DNA of 64,000 bases from Reinekea sp. G2M2-21 (GCF_015687175.1 NZ_JADPQG010000004.1:372001-436000), one strand, 5' to 3'; shown: positions 39,951 to 52,019, counted from the stretch's first letter. Numbers and translations: made by a program. The notes: generated by a model from the letters alone, not told the origin.

Positions 39951-39979
39951 TTGCATCGATGAGGGCAAATCCGTATTAT
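39951..39979 (+). promoter_or_regulatory. Sigma-70 promoter of rplU-rpmA
   Basis: -35 TTGCAT and -10 TATTAT are separated by exactly 17 bases, about 120 bases before the rplU start. The GC-rich stretch GCCGCCCG just after the -10 resembles a stringent discriminator, as expected for a ribosomal protein operon. Confidence 0.75.
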
Positions 39980-40099
39980 CTGCCGCCCGATCGGAGTGCA
40001 TCATTCCCTGCCATAGGGTGCCAACAGCGTAGGCGTCGCCTTTAGAAGCAGGTAGAAATGGAAAACAGGATCGGTTAACGACTAATTTTGGAGAATTAC

Positions 40100-40411
40100 A
40101 TGTACGCTGTAATCGTATCTGGCGGTAAGCAATACCGCGTAAGCGAAGGGCAAACGCTCAAGCTTGAAAAAATTGAAGCTGAAACCGGTGCTTCAATCAA
40201 TTTTGACAAAGTATTACTAGTAGCAGATGGCGACAAGTTCAATATTGGACAGCCAGTTGTGAAAGGTGCTGTGGTTTCTGCTGAAATCATCGCTCAAGGT
40301 CGTCACAAAAAAGTGAAGATCATGAAATTCAAGCGTCGTAAGCACCACATGAAGCAAATGGGCCACCGTCAGTGGTTCACCGAAGTTAAAATTACTGGTA
40401 TTAAGGCATAA
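40100..40411 (+). CDS. rplU: 50S ribosomal protein L21
   Basis: 103 residues beginning [14 protein letters not shown], with the conserved C-terminal [20 protein letters not shown] rRNA-binding segment. A GGAG site is seven bases before the ATG at 40100; the in-frame ATG four codons earlier is too far upstream for that site. First gene of the L21-L27 operon. Confidence 0.98.
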   Translation: MYAVIVSGGKQYRVSEGQTLKLEKIEAETGASINFDKVLLVADGDKFNIGQPVVKGAVVSAEIIAQGRHKKVKIMKFKRRKHHMKQMGHRQWFTEVKITGIKA

Positions 40412-40423
40412 CGGAGATAACTC

Positions 40424-40678
40424 ATGGCTCACAAGAAAGCTGGTGGTAGTACCCGAAACGGTCGTGACTCTGAAAGCAAACGCTTGGGTGTAAAAGCCTT
40501 TGGTGGTCAGACTGTTACAGCAGGCTCAATCATTGTTCGTCAACGTGGTACTCGTTTCCACGCTGGTAGCAACGTTGGTATCGGTAAAGACCATACGTTG
40601 TTCGCTAAAGCAGACGGCAAGGTAGAATTCGTTGTTAAAGGTGAGAACAATCGTAAGTTTGTTAACATCGTAGCGTAA
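40424..40678 (+). CDS. rpmA: 50S ribosomal protein L27
   Basis: 84 residues starting [15 protein letters not shown], the N-terminus that reaches the peptidyl-transferase centre, with [10 protein letters not shown] and [16 protein letters not shown] following. It lies 12 bases after rplU with a GGAG ribosome site, and a terminator follows. Confidence 0.98.
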   Translation: MAHKKAGGSTRNGRDSESKRLGVKAFGGQTVTAGSIIVRQRGTRFHAGSNVGIGKDHTLFAKADGKVEFVVKGENNRKFVNIVA

Positions 40679-40693
40679 TTACGCAGCAACCAG

Positions 40694-40722
40694 AAAAAGC
40701 CTCGCTCACGCGGGGCTTTTTT
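40694..40722 (+). terminator. Intrinsic terminator after rpmA
   Basis: GCCTCGC/GCGGGGC stem (one G-U pair), TCAC loop, A-tract on the left and six T residues on the right. Confidence 0.9.
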
Positions 40723-40844
40723 GTTTGGACAGAGACAGAGACTGCCACAGGGCAGAAGTGCCGATCTTATGGGTATCCCTTTTTTGCAGGTCAGTGTTCT
40801 TAATGAGTATTGAAAAGAGATATCCATAAGTTCAGCTAAACTGA

Positions 40845-42068
<1,224 letters not shown>

Positions 42069-42085
42069 TCGGATAGCTTGTTGAC

Positions 42086-42112
42086 AAAAAGGTGCCAGAG
42101 GCACCTTTTTTT
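42086..42112 (+). terminator. Intrinsic terminator after obgE
   Basis: A-tract, GGTGCC-AGA-GGCACC stem-loop and seven T residues, 18 bases after the stop. Confidence 0.92.
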
Positions 42113-42270
42113 GATTGGGATATCGGATATTTCTCGGTTAAGCAAATTACACGCAGTTAAGCCTGGTGACGTTGTTGGGAAATTGAAATAAAGTTCTGCG
42201 TAAGTCGCCGTTTTTGTTCTGCAGTGATTCATCTAAACTCTTGCCTCAGAAAGGCTGTCGGGAATCTACC

Positions 42271-43401
42271 TTGAAAAACGAATTGAGTAAGGCCTCGTTG
42301 ACTCATGGAAAACGTTGGGTCGTAAAAATTGGTTCTGCCCTGTTGACGAATGATGGGCAGGGACTGGATGTTGAGCGTATTGCGCAATGGGTTGTGCAAA
42401 TGGCTGAGTTAAAGCAACGCGGTATAGAGATCGTGTTGGTGTCATCGGGTGCCGTGGCCGCGGGTATGGCAAGGCTGGGTTGGACCGATCGTCCCGACAC
42501 CATGGAATTACTGCAAGCGGCTGCAGCTGTCGGGCAAACCAAGTTAGTCCAGACCTATGAAGATCTATTTCAGCAGTCGCAATTGCATACCGCTCAGATC
42601 TTGCTGACTCATGAGGATCTCTCGGATCGCAAGCGCTATCTGAATGCACGCAACACTTTGCGGGCCTTGTTGCATATGCCTGTGGTTCCCATTGTAAACG
42701 AGAATGATACGGTCACCACAGACGAAATTCGCTTTGGCGACAATGACACCCTCGGTGCTTTGGTTGCAAACCTCGTCGAGGCGGACGCTTTGATTCTGTT
42801 GACTGACCAGGACGGATTGTACGATGCGGATCCACGCCATAATCCAGCCGCATCGCTGATAGAAATGGCGAATGCGACGGATCCGAAGCTTGTCGAAGTC
42901 GCCGGTGGTGGTGGCAAACTGGGTCGTGGTGGCATGGCAACGAAGGTCCGAGCAGCACAATTAGCAGCCCGGTCGGGCGCGGTGACCGTAATTGCCGGGG
43001 GCCGAATTGACAATGTACTGACTCGTCTTCGACACGGCGAATCAGTTGGTACCCGACTGGTGCCAGACCTGGAACCCATCGCAGCACGTAAACAATGGCT
43101 GGCGGGTCATCTGCAAATGAAGGGTGAGATTGTAATCGATGAGGGGGCAATACATGCATTGCGTAGTCAGGGCAAAAGTCTACTTGCTGTTGGCGTCAAA
43201 GCAGTGTCCGGTCATTTTCAACGGGGCGAATGTGTGTCGGTTAAATCGGAAGCAGGAACTGTGGTTGCGCGAGGACTGATTAATTACGATGCCCTGGAGG
43301 CAGCAAAAATTATCGGGTCATCGACGCATCAGATCGAGGCCATTCTCGGTTATCTGAATGAGCCCGAGCTGATACACCGCGATAATCTGGTGATAATGTA
43401 A
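42271..43401 (+). CDS. proB: Glutamate 5-kinase
   Basis: First step of proline synthesis from glutamate. The kinase domain shows [25 protein letters not shown] and the glutamate-binding [16 protein letters not shown]; the C-terminal PUA domain begins near residue 270. About 376 residues from TTG 42271, which has GGGAA seven bases upstream; a second TTG at 42298 with AAGG is equally plausible and shortens it by nine residues. No ATG fits, so it is one of several non-ATG genes here. proA is not in the window. Confidence 0.92.
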   Translation: MKNELSKASLTHGKRWVVKIGSALLTNDGQGLDVERIAQWVVQMAELKQRGIEIVLVSSGAVAAGMARLGWTDRPDTMELLQAAAAVGQTKLVQTYEDLFQQSQLHTAQILLTHEDLSDRKRYLNARNTLRALLHMPVVPIVNENDTVTTDEIRFGDNDTLGALVANLVEADALILLTDQDGLYDADPRHNPAASLIEMANATDPKLVEVAGGGGKLGRGGMATKVRAAQLAARSGAVTVIAGGRIDNVLTRLRHGESVGTRLVPDLEPIAARKQWLAGHLQMKGEIVIDEGAIHALRSQGKSLLAVGVKAVSGHFQRGECVSVKSEAGTVVARGLINYDALEAAKIIGSSTHQIEAILGYLNEPELIHRDNLVIM

Positions 43402-43410
43402 GGAGCGACT

Positions 43411-43986
43411 ATGGAACGCTGTGGCTGGTGTGGTGAGGATCCGCAATATCAACACTATCATGATACGGTTTGGGGGCGACCTGAATATGACCGTACGGAA
43501 CTGTTCAAAAAGCTGTGCCTAGACGGGCAGCAAGCAGGTTTAAGTTGGATTACCATCCTGCGCAAACAAGTTAACTATGAAGCGGCGTTTTTTAACTTTA
43601 ACCCCGAGAAGATGGCTGCGATGACCGAAAATGACGTGCTGACTCAGATGCAGAATGCCGGTATCGTCCGCAACAAGCTAAAGATCCAGTCGCTGATAAA
43701 TAATGCGCGGGCTCTGCTGGCATTTGAACAGGCTGGAGGCGATTTCAGTGAGTTTCTCTGGTCTTTTGTCGACCACTCACCTCGCGACAATGCATTTCGC
43801 CGTTTGAAAGACATACCTGCGGAGACAGAGCAAAGTAAAGCTATGTCAAAAGCTCTGAAAAAACTGGGATTCAGTTTTGTGGGTCCTACTATCTGTTATG
43901 CGTTCATGCAGGCTGTTGGTATGGTGAATGATCATGTAGTGACCTGTCACGTCTATCAGTCTTGCCAGAGGTTATCTTCTCATTGA
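43411..43986 (+). CDS. tag: DNA-3-methyladenine glycosylase I
   Basis: 191 residues, standard length. The Tag zinc-site residues and substrate pocket appear in MERCGWCGEDPQYQHYHDTVWG (in pieces), GLSWITILRKQ, and the C-terminal GMVNDHVVTCH with conserved His and Cys. It removes 3-methyladenine from alkylated DNA. AAGGAG precedes the ATG; it follows proB by nine bases and is probably co-transcribed with it. Confidence 0.96.
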   Translation: MERCGWCGEDPQYQHYHDTVWGRPEYDRTELFKKLCLDGQQAGLSWITILRKQVNYEAAFFNFNPEKMAAMTENDVLTQMQNAGIVRNKLKIQSLINNARALLAFEQAGGDFSEFLWSFVDHSPRDNAFRRLKDIPAETEQSKAMSKALKKLGFSFVGPTICYAFMQAVGMVNDHVVTCHVYQSCQRLSSH

Positions 43987-44067
43987 ATTTCGGGTCTCGT
44001 GACTTTTGACCGCTGAATTTAAGCGTCTGGAAATTTACACTGAGTTAAATCTTGTTGAGTTATTATT

Positions 44068-44553
44068 ATGTCTGAACGCCCGCCCATCCTCCCGCCAGCA
44101 ATAGGGCTGTTGATGATGCTGGGAGTGTTTGCTGTGCATTTCCTGCGTCCTGGCGCTATTGTGCTGCATTATCCACTGAATTTTGTCGCCCTCATACCCA
44201 TTGTGATCGGTGCTGCATTGAACCTGATGGCAGACAAGGAGTTGCGGCAAAAAGGTGTCATCAATGACAATGGTGAATACAATTTAAACGCAGGTATTCT
44301 GGTGACTAGCGGTGTTTACCGATTTTCCAGAAACCCTGCGTATCTTGGTCTGGTGTTGATCATTGCTGGTTTGGCTTTATGGGTTGGTAGCGTAACCCCT
44401 TGGTTGGTGGTCGCACTGTTTGTTTTTATACTCCGAACTTCCTATATCCGGGTCGAAGAAAAGCAATTGGTCAAAGCGTTTGGCGGTCGATATGAACAGT
44501 ATTGTAAACTCGTACCTCGTTGGTTTCGGTTAAGGTCCACGCTCACCTCGTGA
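44068..44553 (+). CDS. Small membrane methyltransferase, isoprenylcysteine/PEMT-like
   Basis: 161 residues with four or five membrane helices. The family signature is GVYRFSRNPAYLGLVLIIAG followed by EEKQLVKAFGGRYEQYCKLVPRW, typical of the ICMT/PEMT (DUF-type) bacterial methyltransferases that use S-adenosylmethionine. The substrate is unknown. There is no clear ribosome site, so the exact start is less sure. It is a single gene between tag and the RND protein. Confidence 0.78.
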   Translation: MSERPPILPPAIGLLMMLGVFAVHFLRPGAIVLHYPLNFVALIPIVIGAALNLMADKELRQKGVINDNGEYNLNAGILVTSGVYRFSRNPAYLGLVLIIAGLALWVGSVTPWLVVALFVFILRTSYIRVEEKQLVKAFGGRYEQYCKLVPRWFRLRSTLTS

Positions 44554-44783
44554 CATAACATATTCTTGGTATCATGCTGGGAGGCTTTCCGAGTGTGGTG
44601 CCATTGCCGAAAATTCTTGCACTTCAAAAGGGAAATCTCTCGTTTAGGTAGCGCGCGTTCGCAATGGATGCGTTGATCGTATCGATTAGGTGAAACCGGT
44701 ATAGCAGGGCTATATACTGGCTGCTGCAATGTGACAGTTCGGTTAAATTCAAGAAAGACCCAATGATGAAAAGGATTTAAAGC

Positions 44784-47411
44784 ATGCTCGGAAAAGTGCA
44801 GCGGTACTACGAAACACTGATCGAAGAGAGGTCTCATTGGTTGTTTTTCTGGGTGGTTTTGGTGCTTATCTTGCTCGGGATTCAAGCTCGCCATTTTACG
44901 CTGGACGCGAGCGCCGAAAGTCTATTATTGGAAAATGATCAATCTCTGGAATATTTCCGGGAAATATCGGATCGTTACGGGTCTCAGGAATTTTTAGTTT
45001 TAACCTTTACGCCGAATCAGCCACTGTTCAGTGACGAAGCGCTTTCCAAACTGACTGCTTTGCGTAACGAACTACGCACCATCAAGCGGGTAGAGTCTGT
45101 GGTGACCGTCATGGATGTGCCGCTATTGTCGAATCCTCCCGTCCCGATGTCAGAGTTGGTTTCCAATATCAAGACTCTTGAAGATCCAGCAGCAGATATT
45201 GCCATGGCTCGAAGTGAGCTCGCTAATAGCCCTCTGTATGTGAATCTATTACTAAATCTGGATGAGAATACGACCGCCCTGCAGATCAATTTCCCGATTG
45301 ATGAAACCAAAGCGAACTTGCTTAATATGCGGCGCGAGTTGCGTATGCAAGCTGAACTGCAGCCGGAATCCGGTGCTGATGTGCAGCTGAAGTTAGTTGA
45401 GCAGCTCATCTTCGAGCATAACTCAGAAACCGCCGCATTGTTGCATAAGGATATTGAACAGATCCGGGAAATTATGGGTCGCTACCAATCCTACGGTGAA
45501 TTACACCTTGGCGGGGTACCCATGATTGCAGACGATATCATTCAATTTGTCCGAAGTGATTTGTTGATTTTTGGTACAGCCGTATTTTTGTTGATTATTG
45601 TGACACTGGCCGTTATTTTTCGTCAGATTCGTTGGGTCGCGTTGCCGTTACTCTGCTCCAGCGCTGTGGTCGTTGCCATGCTGGGAGTCTTGGGGTGGTG
45701 GCAGTGGCCAGTGACCGTTATTTCAAGCAACTTCATTTCACTGCTGCTTATTCTGACGCTGTCCATGAATATTCATCTGGTTGTACGCTACCGAGAGCTG
45801 TTGCGACAGCATCCTTATTGGGATCAACGTGAGCTCGTAGTGACTACTATTCGGCGAATTGCCATTCCTTGTGTGTATATGACACTGACAACGGGGGTGG
45901 CATTTGTTTCGTTGATCGCCAGTGGGATTCGTCCAGTGATTAATTTTGGTTGGATGATGACCGTGGGAATCTGTGTTGCCTTCACGATGACCTTTATTCT
46001 CTTTCCTGCCATGTTAATGCTGCTGGGCAAAGATCGCCGTACCGGTGAAGAACGTAAGGGCGGCCCCTTAACCAAAATGATGGCTAAGTTCACCCTACGC
46101 AATGGCCAGCTGATTTTGTTAAGCAGTCTCGCTCTTACAGCATTTACTGTAATCGGCGCCTCCAGGCTGATTGTCGAAAACAGTTTTATCGATTATTTCG
46201 ATGAAAAAACGGAGATATACCAAGGTATGACGGTTATCGATCAGCGCCTTGGGGGGACGACGCCACTGGAAGTTATTCTACATTTTAGTGATGGACTCGA
46301 AGAATTCGTTAATGAGGATGGCCCCTCCCTCCGTGATTCGTCAGGCGTTGTAAATGAAGATGCCTGGGAAGAAGCCAGTTCAGACGAGTTTGTTGATGAC
46401 TTTAGCGACGATTTTTCTGACGATTTCAGTGACGAGTTTGTGACGGAAGATTTTCTGGCGATGGAAGAAGGTGGAATCGGCTCATTTGAAGATGATTTTG
46501 TTGGTGAAGACGACCCAGATAAATATTGGTTTACCACGGATAAGGTTGAAGAAATTAAAAGACTTCATCGTTATCTGGACAGCCTGCCTGAGACCGGTAA
46601 GGTAATTTCTTTGGCGACGATGATTGAGATAGCGGAAGAATTCAACGATGGACAACCACTGACCAATATTCAGTTGGCGTTATTGTATTCGGTTATTCCT
46701 CAGGAATTTCGTGCGATCGTCGTCGACCCTTATGTGTCCGTAGCGAACAATGAAGCTCGGGTCAGTGTACGCATTCTCGATTCGATGCAAGGCTTACAAC
46801 GGGATGCGTTGTTAAAACGGATGCAGTCTGACTTTGAGAATGAGCTAGGTTTTGCGCCTGATCGAGTACAACTTACCGGTATGATGGTACTGTATAACAA
46901 CATGCTGCAGAGTCTGTTCAGTTCGCAGATCCTGACCTTAAGTGCGGTGTTTGTTGGTATATTATTAATGTTTTTGGTGTTGTTTCAAAGCTGGAAAGTC
47001 GCGGCCATTGCGCTCGTTCCGAACCTTCTTGCAGCTTTGCTGGTACTTGGCGTTATGGGGTGGTTGGGGATTCCGCTGGACATTATGACCATTACCATTG
47101 CCAGTATCACCATTGGTATAGCGGTCGATAACACCATCCATTATATCGTGCGTTACAAAAGTGAATTTGAAATCGATGGGAACTATGCTCGCGCGCTCAA
47201 GCGCAGTCATGAATCCATTGGGAAGGCGATTTTCTACACATCCATAACCATCATCATGGGGTTTTCTATTCTGGCATTGTCGAATTTTAAACCGACCATT
47301 TATTTCGGGTTATTGACCGCATTGGCGATGGCAATCGCCTTAATGGGTTCGTTAACATTACTACCGCGTTTGATTTTGTTGACCCAGCCATTCTCAAAAA
47401 AGTCGCTTTAG
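44784..47411 (+). CDS. RND-superfamily (MMPL/HpnN-like) exporter with acidic insert
   Basis: An 875-residue RND-type permease with twelve predicted membrane helices in two sets of one plus five, separated by two large periplasmic loops (about residues 35-240 and 460-680). It resembles the predicted exporter group (MMPL, HpnN) and not the AcrB drug pumps. In the second loop, DNA at 46290-46520 encodes a strongly acidic stretch containing tandem Asp-Asp-Phe-Ser units. AAGGA precedes the ATG. No adaptor or outer-membrane partner is encoded nearby. Confidence 0.85.
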   Translation: MLGKVQRYYETLIEERSHWLFFWVVLVLILLGIQARHFTLDASAESLLLENDQSLEYFREISDRYGSQEFLVLTFTPNQPLFSDEALSKLTALRNELRTIKRVESVVTVMDVPLLSNPPVPMSELVSNIKTLEDPAADIAMARSELANSPLYVNLLLNLDENTTALQINFPIDETKANLLNMRRELRMQAELQPESGADVQLKLVEQLIFEHNSETAALLHKDIEQIREIMGRYQSYGELHLGGVPMIADDIIQFVRSDLLIFGTAVFLLIIVTLAVIFRQIRWVALPLLCSSAVVVAMLGVLGWWQWPVTVISSNFISLLLILTLSMNIHLVVRYRELLRQHPYWDQRELVVTTIRRIAIPCVYMTLTTGVAFVSLIASGIRPVINFGWMMTVGICVAFTMTFILFPAMLMLLGKDRRTGEERKGGPLTKMMAKFTLRNGQLILLSSLALTAFTVIGASRLIVENSFIDYFDEKTEIYQGMTVIDQRLGGTTPLEVILHFSDGLEEFVNEDGPSLRDSSGVVNEDAWEEASSDEFVDDFSDDFSDDFSDEFVTEDFLAMEEGGIGSFEDDFVGEDDPDKYWFTTDKVEEIKRLHRYLDSLPETGKVISLATMIEIAEEFNDGQPLTNIQLALLYSVIPQEFRAIVVDPYVSVANNEARVSVRILDSMQGLQRDALLKRMQSDFENELGFAPDRVQLTGMMVLYNNMLQSLFSSQILTLSAVFVGILLMFLVLFQSWKVAAIALVPNLLAALLVLGVMGWLGIPLDIMTITIASITIGIAVDNTIHYIVRYKSEFEIDGNYARALKRSHESIGKAIFYTSITIIMGFSILALSNFKPTIYFGLLTALAMAIALMGSLTLLPRLILLTQPFSKKSL
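46395..46442 (+). repeat. Four 12-bp tandem units encoding Asp-Asp/Glu-Phe-Ser/Val
   Basis: Consecutive units GATGACTTTAGC, GACGATTTTTCT, GACGATTTCAGT and GACGAGTTTGTG encode DDFS, DDFS, DDFS and DEFV inside the RND gene. Codon variation between units shows they are maintained by selection on the protein or are old. Confidence 0.85.
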
Positions 47412-47474
47412 TTTTTGATTTGTGTTGAGAATTTACCTGACTGAATGTTTTGACTATAGACATTGGATTTGACG

Positions 47475-47502
47475 AAAAAAGGCTTCATATGAAGCCTTTT
47501 TT
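47475..47502. terminator. Bidirectional intrinsic terminator
   Basis: A fully palindromic 28-bp sequence: six A, GGCTTC-ATAT-GAAGCC, six T. It separates the convergent RND exporter and corC and can stop transcription from both. Confidence 0.94.
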
Positions 47503-47518
47503 ACATTTTTCTGGTGGA

Positions 47519-48376
47519 TTATCCAGCGACACTGACTTCAAAAGCCCGTACCCTGCGGTTATCGGCCGTTGTGACACGGACGACTAGATCACCGAGGGTA
47601 ATGGTGTCATCACGCTTCGGTACGCGTCCGAATTCATGCATGACAATGCCTCCGATGGTGTCGAACTCTTCATCGCTGAAGTTCGTCGCGAAGTGCTCAT
47701 TGAAATCATCGATCGGTGTGAGCGCTTGCACGATAAAAGCGCCGGCACCGTTCGAATATATATTGGAAATGGATTCATCGTCGTGTTCGTCTTCGATTTC
47801 ACCCACAATCTCTTCCAGAACATCCTCGATGGTTACCAGTCCTGAGATGCCGCGATATTCATCAATCACGATGGCCATGTGATTGCGGTTTTTGCGGAAA
47901 TCACGAAGCAATACGTTAACCCGTTTGCTTTCCGGAACGAAGTTCACATCGCGGACAATTTCACGGACTTGCTTTTGCATTTCAGCCTCGTTGAAATCGG
48001 TCTTTAGGCTCAACGATAACATGTCTTTCGCCAGCAAAACCCCGATGACTTCATCTGGGTTCTCACCGAGAACCGGGAATCGGGAATGGCCTGAAGCCAC
48101 GATCTTGGCAGTCCACTCTTTGATGGTTTCATCATGATCGAGACTGACCATTTGTGACCTGGGGATCATGATGTCCCGGACGTGAAGATCAGACACATTC
48201 ATGGCACCTTGAATGATGCGTAATGAATCATCATCCAGAATGTCGTTTTGGTGCGCTTCCTGCACAATTGCGAGTAGTTCCTCTCGATCTTTAGGTTCCC
48301 CGGTAAAAGCATCGCCCAGTCGTTCAAAAAATGACTTTTTACCGGGGCTTCTACTCGTCGGTCGTTCGTCGCTCAT
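47519..48376 (-). CDS. corC: CBS-domain Mg/Co efflux protein CorC (YbeX)
   Basis: 285 residues: a CBS pair at ~65-190 ([36 protein letters not shown]) and the C-terminal CorC_HlyC domain at ~200-280. It is cytoplasmic and, in related proteins, supports magnesium/cobalt homeostasis. Its ATG overlaps the ybeY stop by four bases. The lnt gene that usually follows corC is missing; the operon ends here at a terminator. Confidence 0.93.
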   Translation of the reverse strand: MSDERPTSRSPGKKSFFERLGDAFTGEPKDREELLAIVQEAHQNDILDDDSLRIIQGAMNVSDLHVRDIMIPRSQMVSLDHDETIKEWTAKIVASGHSRFPVLGENPDEVIGVLLAKDMLSLSLKTDFNEAEMQKQVREIVRDVNFVPESKRVNVLLRDFRKNRNHMAIVIDEYRGISGLVTIEDVLEEIVGEIEDEHDDESISNIYSNGAGAFIVQALTPIDDFNEHFATNFSDEEFDTIGGIVMHEFGRVPKRDDTITLGDLVVRVTTADNRRVRAFEVSVAG

Positions 48377-48864
48377 GGCTCGATTAAATCCTCATGTTCG
48401 CCAAAATATGGATCAGGGATAGTTAATTCGGCAAGAATATCCCTTTCCAGTTGTTCCATTTCTAATGCTTCGTCGTCATTAATATGGTCAAAACCGAGCA
48501 GATGCAAGGTCCCATGTATGACCATGTGAGCCCAGTGATGCTCGGCTAGCTTATTCTGTTCAATCGCTTCTCTCGCAACGACCGGAGCACAGATGACCAG
48601 GTCGCCCAGTAGATGATTTATTTCGCTGGCGGGGATGCCAGGGGGGGCATCGAACGGGAACGATAGTACATTGGTGGGTTTGTCTTTGCCCCGATACTGC
48701 GCATTGAGCGATTGGCTTTCCGTCTCATCGACGACGCGGATACTCAGTTCTGCGTTCTCACGGAAATTTTTTAGTGCGCCCTTAACCCACAAGGCAAACA
48801 TGTCGGCTTGAGGAATGTCAGCGTGCTGACTTGCCTGTTGTAAATCGATATCGATGCTCGTCAT
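48373..48864 (-). CDS. ybeY: 16S rRNA maturation endonuclease YbeY
   Basis: 163 residues with the metal-binding [11 protein letters not shown] motif (H-x3-H-x5-H) near residue 120, essential for 16S 3'-end processing and ribosome quality control. Start and stop overlap both neighbours: TAATG with ybeZ and ATGA with corC, so the three are tightly coupled. Confidence 0.95.
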   Translation of the reverse strand: MTSIDIDLQQASQHADIPQADMFALWVKGALKNFRENAELSIRVVDETESQSLNAQYRGKDKPTNVLSFPFDAPPGIPASEINHLLGDLVICAPVVAREAIEQNKLAEHHWAHMVIHGTLHLLGFDHINDDEALEMEQLERDILAELTIPDPYFGEHEDLIEP

Positions 48865-49868
48865 TATTCGTTTGCTTCGTAAGCGTCCACAATTCGTTGC
48901 ACTAGCGGATGTCGGACGACGTCGCCCGACTGGAAATGCGTAAAGCTGATACCGGGTACTTGTTCCAGGACTTCCAGAGCATGTCTGAGACCAGAAGCTT
49001 GACCTTTGGGTAGGTCTATCTGAGTTGGGTCGCCGGTTATGACAGCGGTGGAGCCAAAGCCGATACGGGTTAAGAACATTTTCATCTGCTCTCGGGTGGT
49101 ATTCTGGCTTTCGTCAAGAATAATATAGCTGTGACTGAGTGTGCGGCCCCGCATATAGGCTAAAGGAGCCACTTCGATGATATTACGCTCAATCATTCGA
49201 TCGACTTTTTCGAAGCCCAGCATGTCATAAAGTGCATCGTACAACGGTCGCAAATAGGGGTCGACTTTCTGACTCAGATCGCCCGGCAGGAAACCCAGTT
49301 TCTCACCCGCTTCAACGGCTGGGCGCACCAGAAGAATGCGTTTCACCTGATCTTGCTGAAGTGCCTGTACGGCACAGGCAACCGCGAGGTACGTTTTACC
49401 GGTCCCTGCTGGCCCAATCCCGAAATTGATATCGTGATTCAGCACATTGTGTACGTAACGCTTTTGGTTCGTGCCGCGGGGTCGAACAACTAATTTTGGC
49501 GTGTGGACAACGTACAACTTATCTTCGTGTAACTTGCCTTCTTCCCGCGACTGTTGAACGCGCGAAACTTCGGCGGGCTGCAGAAACAGGTGCACTGTGT
49601 CGGGTGGCAGATCTTTGCCACCTTTTGTCTCTCGATAAAGCCGCTTGATGATGTCTTCAGCAGTAACAATTTGTTCTGCTTCACCTTCCAGTTGGAATTG
49701 ATTGCCACGATTCCGGATTCGGATATCCAACCGGCTTTCTATCTGCTTTAAATTATCGTTGGCCAGACCGCATAATGAGGCGAGTCGTTGAGGGTGATCA
49801 GGTTCGAGAGTGAACAGACGGGTTGGTGTATCGGCAACGGGCCTGTCTTCAACAGATGGGTTGTTCAA
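48864..49868 (-). CDS. ybeZ: PhoH-like ATPase YbeZ (PhoL)
   Basis: A 334-residue cytoplasmic ATPase linked to YbeY. A Walker [14 protein letters not shown] and Walker [12 protein letters not shown] are present; the N-terminal region (residues 20-85) carries a KH-like fold. It works with YbeY in rRNA maturation. The gene follows miaB by about 120 bases on the same strand and may have its own promoter there. Confidence 0.94.
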   Translation of the reverse strand: MNNPSVEDRPVADTPTRLFTLEPDHPQRLASLCGLANDNLKQIESRLDIRIRNRGNQFQLEGEAEQIVTAEDIIKRLYRETKGGKDLPPDTVHLFLQPAEVSRVQQSREEGKLHEDKLYVVHTPKLVVRPRGTNQKRYVHNVLNHDINFGIGPAGTGKTYLAVACAVQALQQDQVKRILLVRPAVEAGEKLGFLPGDLSQKVDPYLRPLYDALYDMLGFEKVDRMIERNIIEVAPLAYMRGRTLSHSYIILDESQNTTREQMKMFLTRIGFGSTAVITGDPTQIDLPKGQASGLRHALEVLEQVPGISFTHFQSGDVVRHPLVQRIVDAYEANE

Positions 49869-49991
49869 AGTCGTGCAATTCCTCAGAAGCTGTTAGGTCA
49901 AGCATACCCAGCATCAACGTCATGTCAAAAAGACTTTCGTTTAATCTGCTGGGATTTTATATCAGATGGTTATATAAACTGAGTTTTTAGG

Positions 49992-51353
49992 TTAATAAGC
50001 GAGGTCCGCATTGATGACTTCTCCCCGCAAACTGTTCGCATACGCTTCGGTAATGCGGACCTGCACGAACTTGCCGATGAGGCTGTGGTCATCGCTAATG
50101 AAGTAGGTGTTGCGGTTATTTTCAGTGCGACCGCAGAGATCTTCTGGGTCTCGGCTGGAGGTGCCCGTGACCAGAACAATCTGTGTCGTCCCGACCATGC
50201 GCCGGCTGATCTGCGCAGCTTGCTGAATAATGCGTTGTTGCAGAATCTGTAAACGTTCCTTCTTAACCGCCTCAGGCGTGTCATCCTCAAGGTCAGAAGC
50301 GGGTGTGCCTGGCCGAGCGCTGTAGATAAAGCTGAATGAATGATCAAAACCAATGCGTTGTATCAGATTCATGGTGTCTTCAAAGTCTTGGGCTGTTTCA
50401 CCTGGGAAGCCAATTATAAAATCTGACGAGAAACTGATATCGGGGCGATTAGCTCGGATACGCTCCATTTTATCAACATATTCCTCAACCAGATGGCCGC
50501 GCTTCATAGCCATTAATATGTTGTTTGAACCACTTTGCACCGGTAAGTGAAGGTGGCTGACCAATTCAGGAACGTCGTTATAGACATCAATCAGGCTATC
50601 AGAAAACTCAACCGGGTGGCTGGTGGTAAATCGTATGCGGTCAATGCCTTCAATTTGAGCTGCCAAGGTAATCAATTCCGCTAAATCTGCTTCGCCGCCG
50701 TCATGTCTCGGACCTCGATAGGCGTTCACATTCTGACCAAGAAAGTTGATTTCCCGCACGCCCTGACCGGCCAGGTGGGCGACTTCCGCGATGACATCGT
50801 CAAACGGTCGGCTCACTTCCTCGCCTCGGGTGTAGGGCACCACACAGAAGGTGCAATATTTTGAACAGCCTTCCATAATGGAAACGAACGCTGACACACC
50901 GTCGCTTTTCGGTGCCGGCAGGTGATCGAATTTTTCAATTTCCGGAAATGTAATGTCAACCAGAGCAATATGATTTTCAGCTTGTTCTGCCGCGGCATCG
51001 GTTGCGTCAATCATGGTGGGCAGGCGATGCAGGGTTTGAGGTCCGAAAATCATATCGACATGCGGGGCACGTTTTGAGATCGCTTCACCTTCCTGGGAGG
51101 CTACGCACCCACCAACGCCAATTTTCAACCCCGGTTTTTTGTCTTTCAGTGTTTTCCAGCGGCCCAGCTGGTGAAAAACCTTTTCCTGCGCTTTTTCACG
51201 AATCGAACAGGTGTTGAGCAGAATTACATCGGCTTCATTTTCATCATCTGTCATTTCATAACCATGGCTCTCGCCCAGCAAGTCTGCCATGCGGTCTGAG
51301 TCATATTCATTCATTTGACAGCCGTGTGTTTTGATAAAAAGCTTCTTGGTCAT
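49992..51353 (-). CDS. miaB: tRNA-2-methylthio-N6-dimethylallyladenosine synthase
   Basis: A 453-residue radical-SAM methylthiotransferase. The N-terminal UPF0004 domain ([32 protein letters not shown]) binds the first [4Fe-4S] cluster. The radical-SAM cluster motif is [18 protein letters not shown], and a TRAM domain closes the protein. The ATG at 51353 gives the standard start; a frame open to 51419 is rejected. It adds the methylthio group to A37 of tRNAs. Confidence 0.96.
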   Translation of the reverse strand: MTKKLFIKTHGCQMNEYDSDRMADLLGESHGYEMTDDENEADVILLNTCSIREKAQEKVFHQLGRWKTLKDKKPGLKIGVGGCVASQEGEAISKRAPHVDMIFGPQTLHRLPTMIDATDAAAEQAENHIALVDITFPEIEKFDHLPAPKSDGVSAFVSIMEGCSKYCTFCVVPYTRGEEVSRPFDDVIAEVAHLAGQGVREINFLGQNVNAYRGPRHDGGEADLAELITLAAQIEGIDRIRFTTSHPVEFSDSLIDVYNDVPELVSHLHLPVQSGSNNILMAMKRGHLVEEYVDKMERIRANRPDISFSSDFIIGFPGETAQDFEDTMNLIQRIGFDHSFSFIYSARPGTPASDLEDDTPEAVKKERLQILQQRIIQQAAQISRRMVGTTQIVLVTGTSSRDPEDLCGRTENNRNTYFISDDHSLIGKFVQVRITEAYANSLRGEVINADLAY

Positions 51354-51481
51354 TACTACTCTGAAGGTTGAAATTTCTGGGCGCGGAATTATACCTGTGG
51401 TTGAGTGATTTCCCAACAATCTATGTAAAAACGAAAGGTAAAGGGTAGACTACCCACCTTGCAGGAACGTATCAGAGGCTT

Positions 51482-51814
51482 ATGAACAAGGTTAAATCTG
51501 TATATCGCGTGAAATTTGTGAATCAGGACAAACTGTATGAGGTGTATTGCAGTCAGATTTATCAAAGTGACATGTTTGGTTTTTTGGAAATTGAAGAGCT
51601 GATTTTCGGAGAAAGGAGTCAGTTGTTGGTTGATCCTGGTGAAGAGCGATTACAGAAAGAGTTTAGTGGTGTTAAGCGCTCTTACATCCCGATGCATTCG
51701 ATTGTTCGAATTGACGAAGTCGAAAAGGAGGGGACACCCAAAATCAGTGATTCAAAGGGTCGTGCGACCGTCACCAGTTTCCCGACTGCTATCCCCACCC
51801 GAACGTCGGATTAA
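51482..51814 (+). CDS. DUF1820 family protein
   Basis: 110 residues matching the DUF1820 family common in Pseudomonas and relatives: VYRVKFVNQDKLYEVYCSQI, MFGFLEIEELIFGER and the ending IPMHSIVRIDEVEKEG. The rest is a Ser/Thr/Pro tail. Function is unknown. AGAGG precedes the ATG. It is divergent from miaB, with about 130 bases between starts. Confidence 0.88.
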   Translation: MNKVKSVYRVKFVNQDKLYEVYCSQIYQSDMFGFLEIEELIFGERSQLLVDPGEERLQKEFSGVKRSYIPMHSIVRIDEVEKEGTPKISDSKGRATVTSFPTAIPTRTSD

Positions 51815-51821
51815 TTTTTAA

Positions 51822-51844
51822 GCAGCGCTGAGTATCCGCGCTGC
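51822..51844. terminator. Stem-loop downstream of the DUF1820 gene
   Basis: GCAGCGC and GCGCTGC form a perfect 7-bp stem around a 9-nt loop, eight bases after the stop. No T-run follows directly, so termination is uncertain. Confidence 0.4.
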
Positions 51845-52019
51845 TAACGCTATCAACCTCAGTAAGTGTAATTTTTTGTTACCGGTATTTTTTCCAGATT
51901 GAATTCTGGTAAGGTGCGCGCCGTTTTGACGAGGCCAGCATCGATTATCCCGCCAGGTTCGATCTCTGTGATTTGCAGCGCGCTAGGTCTCGTCTGTTGT
52001 TATACACGAGGAGCTTCCG

